A DNA stretch of 64,000 bases from Candidatus Saccharibacteria bacterium UBA6224 (GCA_002441585.1 DJWS01000009.1:163118-227117); one strand, 5' to 3'. Shown: positions 35,777-44,203, counted from the stretch's first letter. Numbers and translations are program-made. Notes: generated from the letters alone by a model not told the origin.

Positions 35777-38086
35777 ATGTGGAGTTTTACTGATATATCT
35801 TGGTCCGACCTGCGAACCCGTGTCCGCGCAGCCGTAACCCGCAAACGCCTAATCATCGGGGGCAGTATTGTCGTGGCTTTCTTGCTACTGACCCCGGTCA
35901 TAACTTATGCGTATTACGCCCACGACATTTCCAACCGCGAGCGGCTGATGAACCGTAATAACACTGGGATTGTCATACGGGATCGCCATGGCAAGATCTT
36001 TTACGAGCAAGGCACCATGAGCACGAACGATCATGTGCCGCTAAATCAAATCTCCGACTACGTCGAACATGGGCTGATTGCCAGCGAAGATCAGGAGTTT
36101 TATTCTCATCCCGGCTTCTCGGTGCGAGGTATTGCCAGGGCTATGTATGCCGATGTCATACATAAAAGCGCCACTGCCTACGGCGGCTCAACCATAACCC
36201 AGCAACTGGTCAAAAATAAGCTACTATCATCCAACAAAAACTACTTCCGCAAATACCAGGAAGTCGCCATGGCCGTAGCCGTGGAACGCAAGTACTCCAA
36301 AGATCAAATCTTGGACATGTACCTCAATTCGGTCTACTTTGGCGAGGGCGCTTTTGGCATTGCCGACGCCGCCCAGGTCTACTTTGGCAAAAAACCAGCC
36401 GACCTGACCCTGGCCGAAAGTAGCATTCTGATAGGATTGCTGCCCGCACCGAGTGCTTACTCGCCGCTATCGGGCAATGAGAAGCTCGCCAAGGAGCAGC
36501 AAGACGGCGTGCTTGCTCACATGGTCGAGGCCAAATATATTACCGCCGACCAAATGCAACAAGCCCAAGCCCAGCAGCTTGTCTATGCCGAATCGCACCC
36601 CAGCACCCAGGCTCATGCCCAGCACTTTGCCGCGATGGTCATCGAGCAACTCAATAAAAAGTATGGCGAAGAGAGGGTCATTCGTTCGGGCTACGACGTC
36701 ACGACCGGTCTTGACCTAGACTGGCAAAAACAAGCCGAGACCATCATCAAGGAGCAGGTGGCGCACGCTAGCTCGCTGGGCGGCCGCAACGCCAGTCTCG
36801 TAGCCGAAGATCCCACTACCGGTGAAATCCGAGCGTTGGTGGGCAGCGTCGACTGGAGCAACAAAGACTTCGGCCAAGTCAATATGGCGACCGCCTTGCG
36901 TCAGCCCGGTTCTAGCTTCAAGCCAATCTACTTCAGCAAGGCTTTCCAGGACAAACTCGTTACCGCAGCCACCATTCTCGATGACAGCAAGAAGACCTTT
37001 GGCAGCAGCTATACGCCGCGCGATTATGACAACCGTTATAAGGGTAAGATGTCTGTCCGCAGCGCCCTGGCCGAATCACGCAATGTACCAGCCGTGGAAG
37101 TCATGCAAAAACTAGGCGTTGCCAATGGTGTGCAGGCCGCGCGCGAAATGGGCCTCGACTCGGTTAGTGGTAGTCCATCGCGTTACGGACTTTCGCTTGC
37201 TCTCGGCACGGCCGAGGTCCGCCTGATTGACATGGTCAATGCCTACAGCGCCTTTGCCAACAAGGGCAAGCTGCCAGAGCAAACGTTGGTTACCCAAATA
37301 AAGAATAAGTTTGGCAAAACCGTCTACCGGTACAAAGCCACCAACAAACAGGTGCGCAGTCCGGCGGCGGCGTATATGATCAGCTCCATTTTGTCAGACA
37401 AAGACGCCCGAGCACCAACCTATGGATCTCGGCTCAACATACCGGGCCGCCCAGTGGCATTCAAGACTGGCACCACCAACGACAACCGCGACGGTTGGAC
37501 TATCGGGTTTACGCCGAACCTGGTCGTGGGGGCCTGGATGGGCAACAACGAAAACGAGCCTATGATAGGCCTGGCCGGTGGCAGCTCCGCCGGTATCATC
37601 TGGAAGAACGCCATGACTCGCTTCCTCAATGATCTGCCCGTAGAGCAGTTCAGCAAGCCCAAAGACATCGTACAGCTCAACATTTGTCGTGGTACGGAGC
37701 TACGCGCACCGAACGCCGGTGGCAATACATTTATGGAGTACTTTATTAAAGGCAGTGAGCCGCAAGGAACCTGCGATACTCAAAAAAAAAGCCCCCCAAA
37801 GCCCCGGGAGACAAAAACTCCGGATCAACAAAGCCCCCCAAACACAAACGAGGAGGACCCCACAAACACGACTAATCCCGGCGGCACCGATACGGGCGGC
37901 ACTGGCGGCAGCGGTACCGATCCAGGGGCTACGACTCCGGACTGCACCACCAATCCAGATGGTACTGTAACCTGTCAGTCGTCAGCCTGTACAACAAACC
38001 CAGATGGCACCACTACCTGTACGGGCGGGACCAACTGTACCAAGAACCCAGACGGCACATACACCTGTACGGAACCTGCGCCTTAG
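35777..38086 (+). CDS. Class A penicillin-binding protein (PBP1A family)
   Basis: 769 residues. One membrane helix (about 32-52) is followed by a GT51 transglycosylase (EDQEFYSHPGFS near 103, GGSTITQQLVKN). The transpeptidase has SSFKP (Ser near 379), a SxN-type ESRN and FKTGTT (about 562). The tail after about 660 is Pro/Thr/Gly-rich and ends in Cys-rich repeats of the form TNPDGTxTC, three copies. An A9 run followed by C6 (37782-37797) marks the start of the tail. It polymerises and crosslinks peptidoglycan. Confidence 0.95.
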   Translation: MWSFTDISWSDLRTRVRAAVTRKRLIIGGSIVVAFLLLTPVITYAYYAHDISNRERLMNRNNTGIVIRDRHGKIFYEQGTMSTNDHVPLNQISDYVEHGLIASEDQEFYSHPGFSVRGIARAMYADVIHKSATAYGGSTITQQLVKNKLLSSNKNYFRKYQEVAMAVAVERKYSKDQILDMYLNSVYFGEGAFGIADAAQVYFGKKPADLTLAESSILIGLLPAPSAYSPLSGNEKLAKEQQDGVLAHMVEAKYITADQMQQAQAQQLVYAESHPSTQAHAQHFAAMVIEQLNKKYGEERVIRSGYDVTTGLDLDWQKQAETIIKEQVAHASSLGGRNASLVAEDPTTGEIRALVGSVDWSNKDFGQVNMATALRQPGSSFKPIYFSKAFQDKLVTAATILDDSKKTFGSSYTPRDYDNRYKGKMSVRSALAESRNVPAVEVMQKLGVANGVQAAREMGLDSVSGSPSRYGLSLALGTAEVRLIDMVNAYSAFANKGKLPEQTLVTQIKNKFGKTVYRYKATNKQVRSPAAAYMISSILSDKDARAPTYGSRLNIPGRPVAFKTGTTNDNRDGWTIGFTPNLVVGAWMGNNENEPMIGLAGGSSAGIIWKNAMTRFLNDLPVEQFSKPKDIVQLNICRGTELRAPNAGGNTFMEYFIKGSEPQGTCDTQKKSPPKPRETKTPDQQSPPNTNEEDPTNTTNPGGTDTGGTGGSGTDPGATTPDCTTNPDGTVTCQSSACTTNPDGTTTCTGGTNCTKNPDGTYTCTEPAP

Positions 38087-38159
38087 GCACGCCAGCATAC
38101 TGCAAGAGTATTTGCGTGAACCGCGCCCATCAGATATAATCCCATCTGTTATGGCGCAA

Positions 38160-38234
38160 TCCGGGATAGCTCAGCGGTAGAGCGGGTGGCTGTTAACCAC
38201 TAGGTCGCTGGTTCGAATCCAGTTCCCGGAGCCA
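38160..38234 (+). tRNA. tRNA-Asn (anticodon GTT), CCA encoded
   Basis: Acceptor TCCGGGA (38160-38166) pairs with TCCCGGA (38224-38230). The anticodon stem GGTGG/CCACT encloses CTGTTAA with GTT (Asn). T arm GCTGG-TTCGAAT-CCAGT. CCA is encoded at 38232-38234. Fourteen bases of the T-arm side recur at 44190-44203. Confidence 0.97.
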
Positions 38235-38336
38235 GACCAAGCAGAGAAAAGCGCAGACCTAGTTCCTAGACCTGCAATACCTTCTCTCCTTGGTCCGCCA
38301 AGAACAATCGTACGTATAAAAACGTACAACACGTTG

Positions 38337-38366
38337 GAACCGTCCGAAAGGGCGGTTCTTGCTTTG
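38337..38366 (+). terminator. GNRA-capped hairpin downstream of tRNA-Asn
   Basis: GAACCGTCC-GAAA-GGGCGGTTC is a 9-bp stem followed by TTGCTTTG. It probably ends the tRNA-Asn transcript. A second imperfect stem, GACCAAG/CTTGGTC (about 38235-38295), lies just upstream. Confidence 0.55.
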
Positions 38367-38472
38367 TCCTCTCCAATAATAGGTTCTGTAACCGACCAGA
38401 AAGCTACATAGCGGCTGAGCGGCCCAAAAGCCGACCGGGTTCCATAACTAATTTTCAACTTTACTACGGTGT

Positions 38473-38488
38473 TACAATTAGGTTAATG
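38473..38488 (+). promoter_or_regulatory. -10 box for the Ser/Thr kinase gene (leaderless type)
   Basis: TACAAT at 38473-38478 is followed after 7 nt by the ATG at 38486. The -35 candidate TTTTCA at 38452 has a short 15-bp spacer. Confidence 0.45.
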
Positions 38489-39985
38489 AGTAAGGTGAAG
38501 CTAGACAATGACACGTGGGATTTGTCGGGCCAAATTGGGTCTGGGGGCTTCGGGAAGGTATATAAGGCCGTAAACGGACGTGGAGAGATAGGTGCGCTAA
38601 AGTTTATACCAAAGGATTCTGGTGCTGCCAGAGACCTACTGGCAGTTGATCTATCGAATATAGAGAATATTGTCCACATTATCGATCAGGGTGAATCCGA
38701 GGAAAGTTATATAATTGCCATGCCCTTGGCGGACAAGTCACTGCAAGACTATCTGGATGAAAACAGCGGCATAATAAGCTTGGATGACGCTATAAAAGTA
38801 GCCAAGGATGTCGCCACTACTTTGCGCGAAATAACTGGCCGTGTAGTGCATAGAGATATTAAGCCTCACAATATATTGCTCTTGAACGGCAGTTGGAGAC
38901 TAACTGACTTTGGCATATCGCGCTATGCTGAGGCGACAACTGCATCAGACACCCAAAAGTTTGCTTTGTCACCACCGTATGCTGCACCGGAACGTTGGGA
39001 GGCTAAGCGCTCTACTGCAGCAACGGATATATACTCACTTGGGGTAGTCCTTTACGAGGCACTTACTGGATCAAAGCCCTTTAACGGACCAGACTTAGAG
39101 GATTATAGGGACCAACATCTACATGAAGATCCCGGCAGAGTACAAGGCGTACCTCTAGTCATCGCAGACCTCATCAAAGAGTCACTATATAAAACCCCAG
39201 AATCCAGGCCAACCGCGGCAGCTTTCATCAATAGGCTCGAGGCTATAGATGAGAATATCCCCGGGAGTGGTCTGAGTGCGTTGCAGCATGCTAATCAACA
39301 GCAGGTCGATAATCAAATGACCGAACAACAAGCGGAGACAGTGAGGCGAGAAGAACAAGATCGCCGGTCCGCGCTTTTCAATACAGCGAAACAGGAGCTA
39401 GAGTCTGTCGGCGAGAATCTCAAAGCAGCTATTACGACAGCAGCACCTACTGCCGAACTTTTTGATGCGCCACAGTATGATGTTGCCTGGAGAATTAAGC
39501 TTGGCAGTGCGGCACTCGACTTCAATAGAATTGAGAAACATGATAAAGACGACTGGGGCGATTGGGAGCACCCAAACTTAGATGTAATCGCGTATTCTTC
39601 AATCGACATATCCATGCCAATAAATCAGTTTGGGTACGAAGGGAGAGGACATTCTCTATGGTACTGCGATGCGCAAAACAGGGGTGAGTATGGTTGGTAT
39701 GAGGTTGCATTCATGGTGTCTCCTTTTATTGCAAGATCTATGCAAGGCAGTAATGGTGGTGTACGTGATCCATTTCAACTGAATCCAAGTGAGGGTAGTG
39801 CTAAAGCGCTGTGGCGGGGTACAGCCGAATGGCAATTAGCTAGGCCGTTTGTTTTACTGAAAGATGGTTCCACGGATGAGTTCATTGATAGGTGGGGAGG
39901 ATATTTAGCCGCAGCGTCAACTGGCTCACTCAATAGGCCTTCAACGATGCCTGAAATGAAAACCGAGGGCAGTTGGGCATATTAG
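38486..39985 (+). CDS. Eukaryote-like Ser/Thr protein kinase with unknown C-terminal domain
   Basis: 499 residues, no membrane helix. The kinase domain (about 10-255) has GSGGFGKVY, Lys39 in ALKFIP, VHRDIKPHN, TDFGIS, the APE motif in AAPERWE and DIYSLGVVLYEAL. A charged Gln/Glu-rich linker (about 270-315) looks coiled-coil. The last 180 residues, starting near FDAPQYDVAWRIKLG, are globular and aromatic-rich, with no family I know. AT-richer codon use than its neighbours and position behind tRNA-Asn suggest acquisition. Confidence 0.9.
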   Translation: MSKVKLDNDTWDLSGQIGSGGFGKVYKAVNGRGEIGALKFIPKDSGAARDLLAVDLSNIENIVHIIDQGESEESYIIAMPLADKSLQDYLDENSGIISLDDAIKVAKDVATTLREITGRVVHRDIKPHNILLLNGSWRLTDFGISRYAEATTASDTQKFALSPPYAAPERWEAKRSTAATDIYSLGVVLYEALTGSKPFNGPDLEDYRDQHLHEDPGRVQGVPLVIADLIKESLYKTPESRPTAAAFINRLEAIDENIPGSGLSALQHANQQQVDNQMTEQQAETVRREEQDRRSALFNTAKQELESVGENLKAAITTAAPTAELFDAPQYDVAWRIKLGSAALDFNRIEKHDKDDWGDWEHPNLDVIAYSSIDISMPINQFGYEGRGHSLWYCDAQNRGEYGWYEVAFMVSPFIARSMQGSNGGVRDPFQLNPSEGSAKALWRGTAEWQLARPFVLLKDGSTDEFIDRWGGYLAAASTGSLNRPSTMPEMKTEGSWAY

Positions 39986-39991
39986 CTCAAG

Positions 39992-40297
39992 CTACTGAAA
40001 GCTAAGTTTTCCGCATTTTATCTTTATCTTTGAATCAATGCCACGCGCATACGATAGTCTCTCTTGCTCGGTGCCATGTCCAAGCACGTACCTTGAGTAT
40101 TCAACGAACGGGTTGTCGAGCTTTGATTCAACTCCGTAGTGCTCGAATAGTGTCTTAGTGACTCCATAATGTTTATCGACTTTGGCTCTAAGCTTGTCGC
40201 TGATATGTATTTTCTTGTGATTTGCCTCGATAAACTCCTGCAGTAGGACGCATGCGCCATTTTTAATTGGCTGTGCAGGGCGGCTTGTTTGTTGAAT
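39992..40297 (-). CDS. Open frame without ATG, 101 codons: possible non-ATG or broken gene
   Basis: One minus-strand frame from an ATT at 40297 to TAG at 39992 is open for 101 codons. It has protein-like composition, for example LLQEFIEANHKKIHIS, HYGVTKTLFEHYGVES and EYSRYVLGHGTEQERL. No ATG, GTG or TTG occurs near its start. TATAAT at 40308-40303 sits 5 nt before the ATT, the same geometry as leaderless starts in this window, so the ATT may be a rare start or a mutated ATG. Function unknown. Confidence 0.45.
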   Translation of the reverse strand: MQQTSRPAQPIKNGACVLLQEFIEANHKKIHISDKLRAKVDKHYGVTKTLFEHYGVESKLDNPFVEYSRYVLGHGTEQERLSYARGIDSKIKIKCGKLSFQ

Positions 40298-40319
40298 GAG
40301 TGATTATACTGGCTATCAA

Positions 40320-40829
40320 CTACAGCTGCCAGGTACTTTGTAGGTCGGCCAAAAAATTCTGGAATTCAACCCCCAATATGTCATCATCGGGCAATCTAAA
40401 GTCAACTTTATATTTAGCTTCAAATTTTATTATTGCCACCCTTTGCCTTTGGGCATCCTCTATTGAATCTATCGCCAGTCTTTCTTTATTGATTTCATAG
40501 GCGTTCTCTACGAAAAAGCTGAGTAGCTTATACCCGTTGTAGAGTATATTGCCTATCGGTGGATTCTTAATGTTTTCTGCATCATTTTCTCGATCGTCAT
40601 ATGGAGGGATAAAGTCCATGTAGCCGTGCGTAAAGGCGTATTCAGCCCTAAACAAAATTGCGTATTTAATTCTGGCGGGGGAATAGGGTAAATCCCATAC
40701 CGAAAAATACGGTACACCTTCATAGCCATCGGCTGTCGTTCCATTTTCTAAGACCGCAAGAGAGCCCCGTCTATTTGCAAAGAAAATTCCAAAATCTGCT
40801 GTAATTTTTTCAGCTTCAGTTAAAGTCAT
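40320..40829 (-). CDS. Hypothetical protein in accessory segment
   Basis: 169 residues from ATG at 40829. TATAAT (40841-40836) lies 6 nt upstream, so I prefer this start over TTG at 40844, which falls inside the -10 box. Acidic, soluble, aromatic-rich, no known domain. It reads on the same strand as the ATG-less frame at 39992-40297. Confidence 0.65.
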   Translation of the reverse strand: MTLTEAEKITADFGIFFANRRGSLAVLENGTTADGYEGVPYFSVWDLPYSPARIKYAILFRAEYAFTHGYMDFIPPYDDRENDAENIKNPPIGNILYNGYKLLSFFVENAYEINKERLAIDSIEDAQRQRVAIIKFEAKYKVDFRLPDDDILGVEFQNFLADLQSTWQL

Positions 40830-40945
40830 ATCCGAATTATACAACGTGCCAGCGCTAACTCACTAAAAGACCTTTACAGCGTGTCGCTGTCCCCAGGACC
40901 CGCTGGGGTCCGTGACCCGTATGGGGAGCCAATCCAGACCAGAGT

Positions 40946-40979
40946 AAGTCAGAACTGTTAATTCGGTTCTGACTTTTTG
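40946..40979 (+). terminator. Strong hairpin terminator
   Basis: AAGTCAGAAC-tgttaattcg-GTTCTGACTTTTT. It stands before the aldo/keto reductase gene with no plus-strand gene directly upstream, but a short GC-rich piece ending GGGGAGCCA (about 40895-40930) looks like a tRNA 3' remnant. Confidence 0.7.
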
Positions 40980-41114
40980 TATGCCCATACTAGAAATGAA
41001 ACTATTCTTTGCTTCGCCACCATTACCCATATAACTTAATACTTGCATTAAAGTACTTTAAGGTTCTAGCCTAGTAAGTAGGCTTATAAATTTTAAGACT
41101 CATTGGGGGGTTAT

Positions 41115-41963
41115 ATGGCGGAAGTACCAACAGCTAAATTAAACAACGATAAGGAAATGCCAATGCTCGGTTTTGGTGTTTTCCAGATGTCAAATGAAGA
41201 AGCTGAGGCAAGTGTGCAGTCAGCAATTGAGGTAGGCTATCGCTCAATAGACACAGCAACTTCGTATGGCAATGAAGAAGCAGTAGGACGTGCTATAGCG
41301 AAAAGCGGTGTGCCACGAGAAGAGCTATTTATCACAAGTAAGTTATGGATCGCAGATGCTGGCGAAGAAAAGGCTAAAGAAGCCGTACAGCGTTCTTTAG
41401 ACAAGCTGGGCCTCGATTATCTCGACTTATATCTGCTACACCAGCCATTCGGTGATGTATTTGGTGCATGGCGTGGGCTTGAAGCTATGTATGATGTGGG
41501 CAAATTAAAAGCAATCGGTATTTCTAATTTCAACACCGTTCAGACATACGACCTGTACTACAATGCTCGCATTAAGCCAATGGTTAATCAAATTGAGACA
41601 CACCCTTTCAATCAGCAGACAGAGGCACATAAGTTCTTAAAGGAGCTTGGTATTGTCCATGAGGGTTGGGCTCCGTTTGCCGAAGGCCAACATGACATCT
41701 TCTCAAATGAGGTGCTAGGTGAGATTGCAGAAAAGCATGGCAAGACAATCGGTCAGGTTATATTGCGCTGGAACGTACAACGAGGTATTGTAGCTATTCC
41801 TAAGTCGGTTAAGAAGGAGCGAATGGAAGAGAATTTTGATGTATTCGACTTCGAGCTAACAGATGACGATATGCAAGGCATCGCATCACTTGACCAGGGG
41901 TTTAAAACAGTGGATCATAATGACCCCGAATTTCTTAAATATCTGTACGGAAGGACTCTATAA
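41115..41963 (+). CDS. Aldo/keto reductase (AKR5-like)
   Basis: 282 residues from ATG at 41115, with GGGGGG as ribosome site. The catalytic tetrad is complete: Asp46, Tyr51 (SIDTATSYGN), Lys76 (TSKLW) and His109 (LLHQPFG). NADPH-binding residues occur in IPKSVKKERMEEN. It reduces aldehydes or ketones of unknown identity. The MerR regulator gene starts 8 nt downstream, suggesting stress-induced control by that regulator. Codon use is AT-richer than in native genes. Confidence 0.92.
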   Translation: MAEVPTAKLNNDKEMPMLGFGVFQMSNEEAEASVQSAIEVGYRSIDTATSYGNEEAVGRAIAKSGVPREELFITSKLWIADAGEEKAKEAVQRSLDKLGLDYLDLYLLHQPFGDVFGAWRGLEAMYDVGKLKAIGISNFNTVQTYDLYYNARIKPMVNQIETHPFNQQTEAHKFLKELGIVHEGWAPFAEGQHDIFSNEVLGEIAEKHGKTIGQVILRWNVQRGIVAIPKSVKKERMEENFDVFDFELTDDDMQGIASLDQGFKTVDHNDPEFLKYLYGRTL

Positions 41964-41970
41964 AGGTACT

Positions 41971-42444
41971 ATGATTACTTCTTCTGAGCCAAAGCAATAC
42001 ACAATTAGGGAGACTGCAAAAATAAGCGGTCTTCCTGAAAGCACACTTCGTTACTACGAATCCATCGGGTTAGTTAACCCAATCAAACGAGATGACAGTA
42101 GTAAATACCGTGTATACAGCGAAGATGATATAAACGCTGTTGTAGGTCTCGCTTGCTTGAATGCTATTGGGTTTTCAATCGAAGATATGCGGCAGTATTT
42201 GCATAACCGTGATGAAGGACTAAGCGGTGCAGATAGTCAGATTGAATTGCTAAATAATCATGCCCAGCATATACGTGAAGAGCTACATTACTTGCAGCTA
42301 CGTTTGGAATACGTTGAAAGTAAAGCAGAGTACTGGAACGCAATAAAAAGTCGTGATGAAAAGAAAATCAAAGCTGCGAGTGATAAAGTTTATGATCTTG
42401 CCGACAAAATGAAACTACCGAAACCAGTCAGTACTTCTAATTAG
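41971..42444 (+). CDS. MerR family transcriptional regulator
   Basis: 157 residues from ATG at 41971. The winged helix is YTIRETAKISGLPESTLRYY, followed by YRVYSEDDINAVVGLACL. A long dimerisation coiled coil fills the C half. No metal-binding cysteines are seen, so an aldehyde- or stress-responsive type is more likely than a metal sensor. Operonic with the aldo/keto reductase, its probable target. Confidence 0.9.
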   Translation: MITSSEPKQYTIRETAKISGLPESTLRYYESIGLVNPIKRDDSSKYRVYSEDDINAVVGLACLNAIGFSIEDMRQYLHNRDEGLSGADSQIELLNNHAQHIREELHYLQLRLEYVESKAEYWNAIKSRDEKKIKAASDKVYDLADKMKLPKPVSTSN

Positions 42445-42473
42445 AATTCGCAGGCAAAATCTCGCTTTATTGT

Positions 42474-42503
42474 GGTTATAACTTCTTCTATCGTGGTGAG
42501 CCA
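42474..42503. repeat. 30-bp repeat, copy 1
   Basis: GGTTATAACTTC...TGAGCCA matches 44076-44105 at 27 of 30 positions. Both copies are followed within 20 nt by a terminator hairpin. They bracket about 1.6 kb containing three small genes. Confidence 0.75.
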
Positions 42504-42520
42504 AGGTTAGAACCAAAATT

Positions 42521-42547
42521 AACAGAGGTTATAAATCTCTGTTTTTA
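42521..42547 (+). terminator. Hairpin terminator
   Basis: AACAGAG-gttataaat-CTCTGTT followed by TTT, downstream of the MerR gene and of repeat copy 1. Confidence 0.6.
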
Positions 42548-42620
42548 TCTTAGGTGAGTGTTATAGACAATTAGAACCGTAACACTCCCTAGCTCATATA
42601 TCTAATATAATTTTACTTAG

Positions 42621-42646
42621 AATCCCGCAAGAATGCGGGATTTTGT
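42621..42646 (+). terminator. Hairpin terminator
   Basis: AATCCCGCA-AGAA-TGCGGGATTTT, a clean 9-bp stem with a T run. Confidence 0.75.
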
Positions 42647-42942
42647 GTGCTTGGCATAACATATGGGTGGCACTTAAGTCAGTGTTCCCATGCACATTCA
42701 GTATTATGGACGCATAGGTTCTTGTTGCCTGTATGATATTCGTTTTTATCACTAAATAACTAAAGCAAAAGCCTATTACTTATATGTTATAATATGAGAT
42801 TAGGTGATTGTCAAACATAAGAGTATAGTTATTAGTAGCTAGACCTTTTGCAACACTAAATAACTCGTGGGGAGCAAACGTAAAGATTGTCATTGGACTA
42901 ACTCAAATAGCTAATATCAATTTTTTACGAAAGGACATTATT

Positions 42943-43086
42943 ATGTCTGTATTTGCACCCTTTAAAAAGAAAGAACAATCTAAAGTTCCGTACTTACAGT
43001 ATATAAAAACTGAAAACGAGCCGGACAAAGAAGATACCAAACTATCAGAACAGCCGGCAACGCCAGCTCCACCTGAAGTTAAGTAG
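42943..43086 (+). CDS. Small hydrophilic 47-residue protein
   Basis: ATG at 42943 with GAAAGGA 7 nt upstream. It encodes 47 residues: a Lys-rich start (MSVFAPFKKKEQ), an acidic middle and a Pro-rich end (PATPAPPEVK). A good terminator follows its stop. No homolog recognised. Confidence 0.6.
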   Translation: MSVFAPFKKKEQSKVPYLQYIKTENEPDKEDTKLSEQPATPAPPEVK

Positions 43087-43095
43087 TAAATACTA

Positions 43096-43134
43096 GCCTA
43101 GGGCTTCGTGTATACGGAGCCTTAGGCCTTGTTT
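43096..43134 (+). terminator. Hairpin terminator
   Basis: GCCTAGGGCTTCGT-gtat-ACGGAGCCTTAGGC is a 14-bp imperfect stem, then TTGTTT. It closes the 47-residue gene. Confidence 0.75.
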
Positions 43135-43148
43135 CAAGGGAGGTCCCA

Positions 43149-43469
43149 ATGCGTGGCATCATACCGAATAAGAAACAAAAATTATCATTAGCGAAGAAAT
43201 ATCGTCAGTATCTTAGGGGAATGCATGAACCATCTGATAAGCTGCACAACAAGTACAACATATTTGATGATTTGAATACTGCCGATAAAGCCATGACGAA
43301 AGAGGCCGGGCTCTTTATGCAGCAAAGTAACGGAGAAGGCAAATCACGTAATAAATCTGAAAAGATATTTAAGGAGAATGGGGAGAAAATTATGCCTAAA
43401 GACCGCGGCCGTAAGGCAATTAAGAAGCCCAAGCAATTAAAGGTGAAGTCTGAGGCTAGATATGGGTAA
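43149..43469 (+). CDS. Basic hypothetical protein
   Basis: 106 residues, very Lys/Arg-rich, especially the last 35 (KDRGRKAIKKPKQLKVKSEAR). GGGAGG lies 5 nt before the ATG. Probably binds nucleic acid by charge, but no domain is recognised. It overlaps the next gene by 8 nt, so the two are translated together. Confidence 0.6.
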   Translation: MRGIIPNKKQKLSLAKKYRQYLRGMHEPSDKLHNKYNIFDDLNTADKAMTKEAGLFMQQSNGEGKSRNKSEKIFKENGEKIMPKDRGRKAIKKPKQLKVKSEARYG

Positions 43470-43995
43470 TTATGCCGAATTAGTCCTCGGCAAATTCACG
43501 TTATCTCATTTTATTAAAGAACAGGAGAAAAAAGGCGTAAGCACGTCTCCCTTAGAACTACTGAAGATAAGTCGTCAAAAACATACTGCTAGTTTGGTGG
43601 GGCTCGTTAGTGGTGCCGGAGATAACCTTCTTTCTGTTCGCACTGTTTTTCCTTTCGTTTTGATTGCGGACACATTAAAAATTGACCGACACAAGCTTAC
43701 TGTCGTCCACAATACTTTGTTTGGCGCGTCACAAACCGTTAGCATCAGACTGAAGGACTTACGGAACGTTGAAGCTGATATAGGGCCACTTTTCGGCTCA
43801 ATCATTCTTACATCGCAGCACTTTCTGAACAATACTCAAACTATAAAATTCTTAAAACGCAAAGACATCATTGAAGCCCAGAGGCTACTCCAAGGTTTTA
43901 TGATTGCTCATGAAGCACAGATTGATACCGACAATATAGACCACAATAAGCTTAAATCACTGCTTAATAAGCTAGGTCAAGAAAACTTACATTAG
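43462..43995 (+). CDS. Hypothetical protein, possible PH-like fold
   Basis: 177 residues. The central part (VFPFVLIADTLKIDRHKLTV onward) has alternating strands like bacterial PH-like domains, and the ends are helical. No membrane helix is clear. Overlaps the basic protein gene upstream. Fold call is weak. Confidence 0.5.
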   Translation: MGNYAELVLGKFTLSHFIKEQEKKGVSTSPLELLKISRQKHTASLVGLVSGAGDNLLSVRTVFPFVLIADTLKIDRHKLTVVHNTLFGASQTVSIRLKDLRNVEADIGPLFGSIILTSQHFLNNTQTIKFLKRKDIIEAQRLLQGFMIAHEAQIDTDNIDHNKLKSLLNKLGQENLH

Positions 43996-44075
43996 GAAGG
44001 GCTTAATCGAGTATAGCCATTACTGCATTACGTATAACGTCAGTCAGCAAGATGGGCTAATTCGGTCTTGATCAC

Positions 44076-44105
44076 GGTTATAACTTCCTCTATCGGTGTG
44101 AGCCA
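44076..44105. repeat. 30-bp repeat, copy 2
   Basis: 27 of 30 bases match 42474-42503. The terminator at 44107-44147 follows at once. Confidence 0.75.
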
Positions 44106-44106
44106 T

Positions 44107-44147
44107 ACAAAGACGGTCCTCATTTGATGGCCGCCTTTGTGTTGTTT
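44107..44147 (+). terminator. Hairpin terminator
   Basis: ACAAAGACGGTC pairs with GGCCGCCTTTGT with one mismatch, then GTTGTTT follows. It ends the small-gene cluster. Confidence 0.65.
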
Positions 44148-44189
44148 CGAGATTGGTTTTGAGCCAGCGACCAGCGAACGAAGTGAGCG

Positions 44190-44203
44190 AGGTCGCTGGT
44201 TCG
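44190..44203. repeat. 14-bp copy of tRNA-Asn sequence (possible att site)
   Basis: AGGTCGCTGGTTCG is identical to 38202-38215 inside tRNA-Asn. The copy is also the right arm of a hairpin (44161-44202). The two copies bracket the AT-richer 6-kb segment. Confidence 0.4.

Larger units (their letters stand above)
42445..42942. other. Intergenic segment with repeat, two terminators and promoter-like sites
   Basis: It holds one copy of a 30-bp repeat, two terminator hairpins, two copies of CACTAAATAACT (near 42747 and 42853) and a TATAAT box near 42787. No gene is visible. Confidence 0.5.

Noticed and set aside
40024..40260. 78-codon minus-strand ATG frame
   Set aside because: Another phase of the same strand gives a longer frame with better protein composition (39992-40297). 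This one is Ser/Arg-rich, as expected for an out-of-phase reading.
40890..40930. tRNA pseudogene ending GGGGAGCCA
   Set aside because: Only the 3' end resembles a tRNA; the rest does not fold as one. Mentioned with the terminator only.
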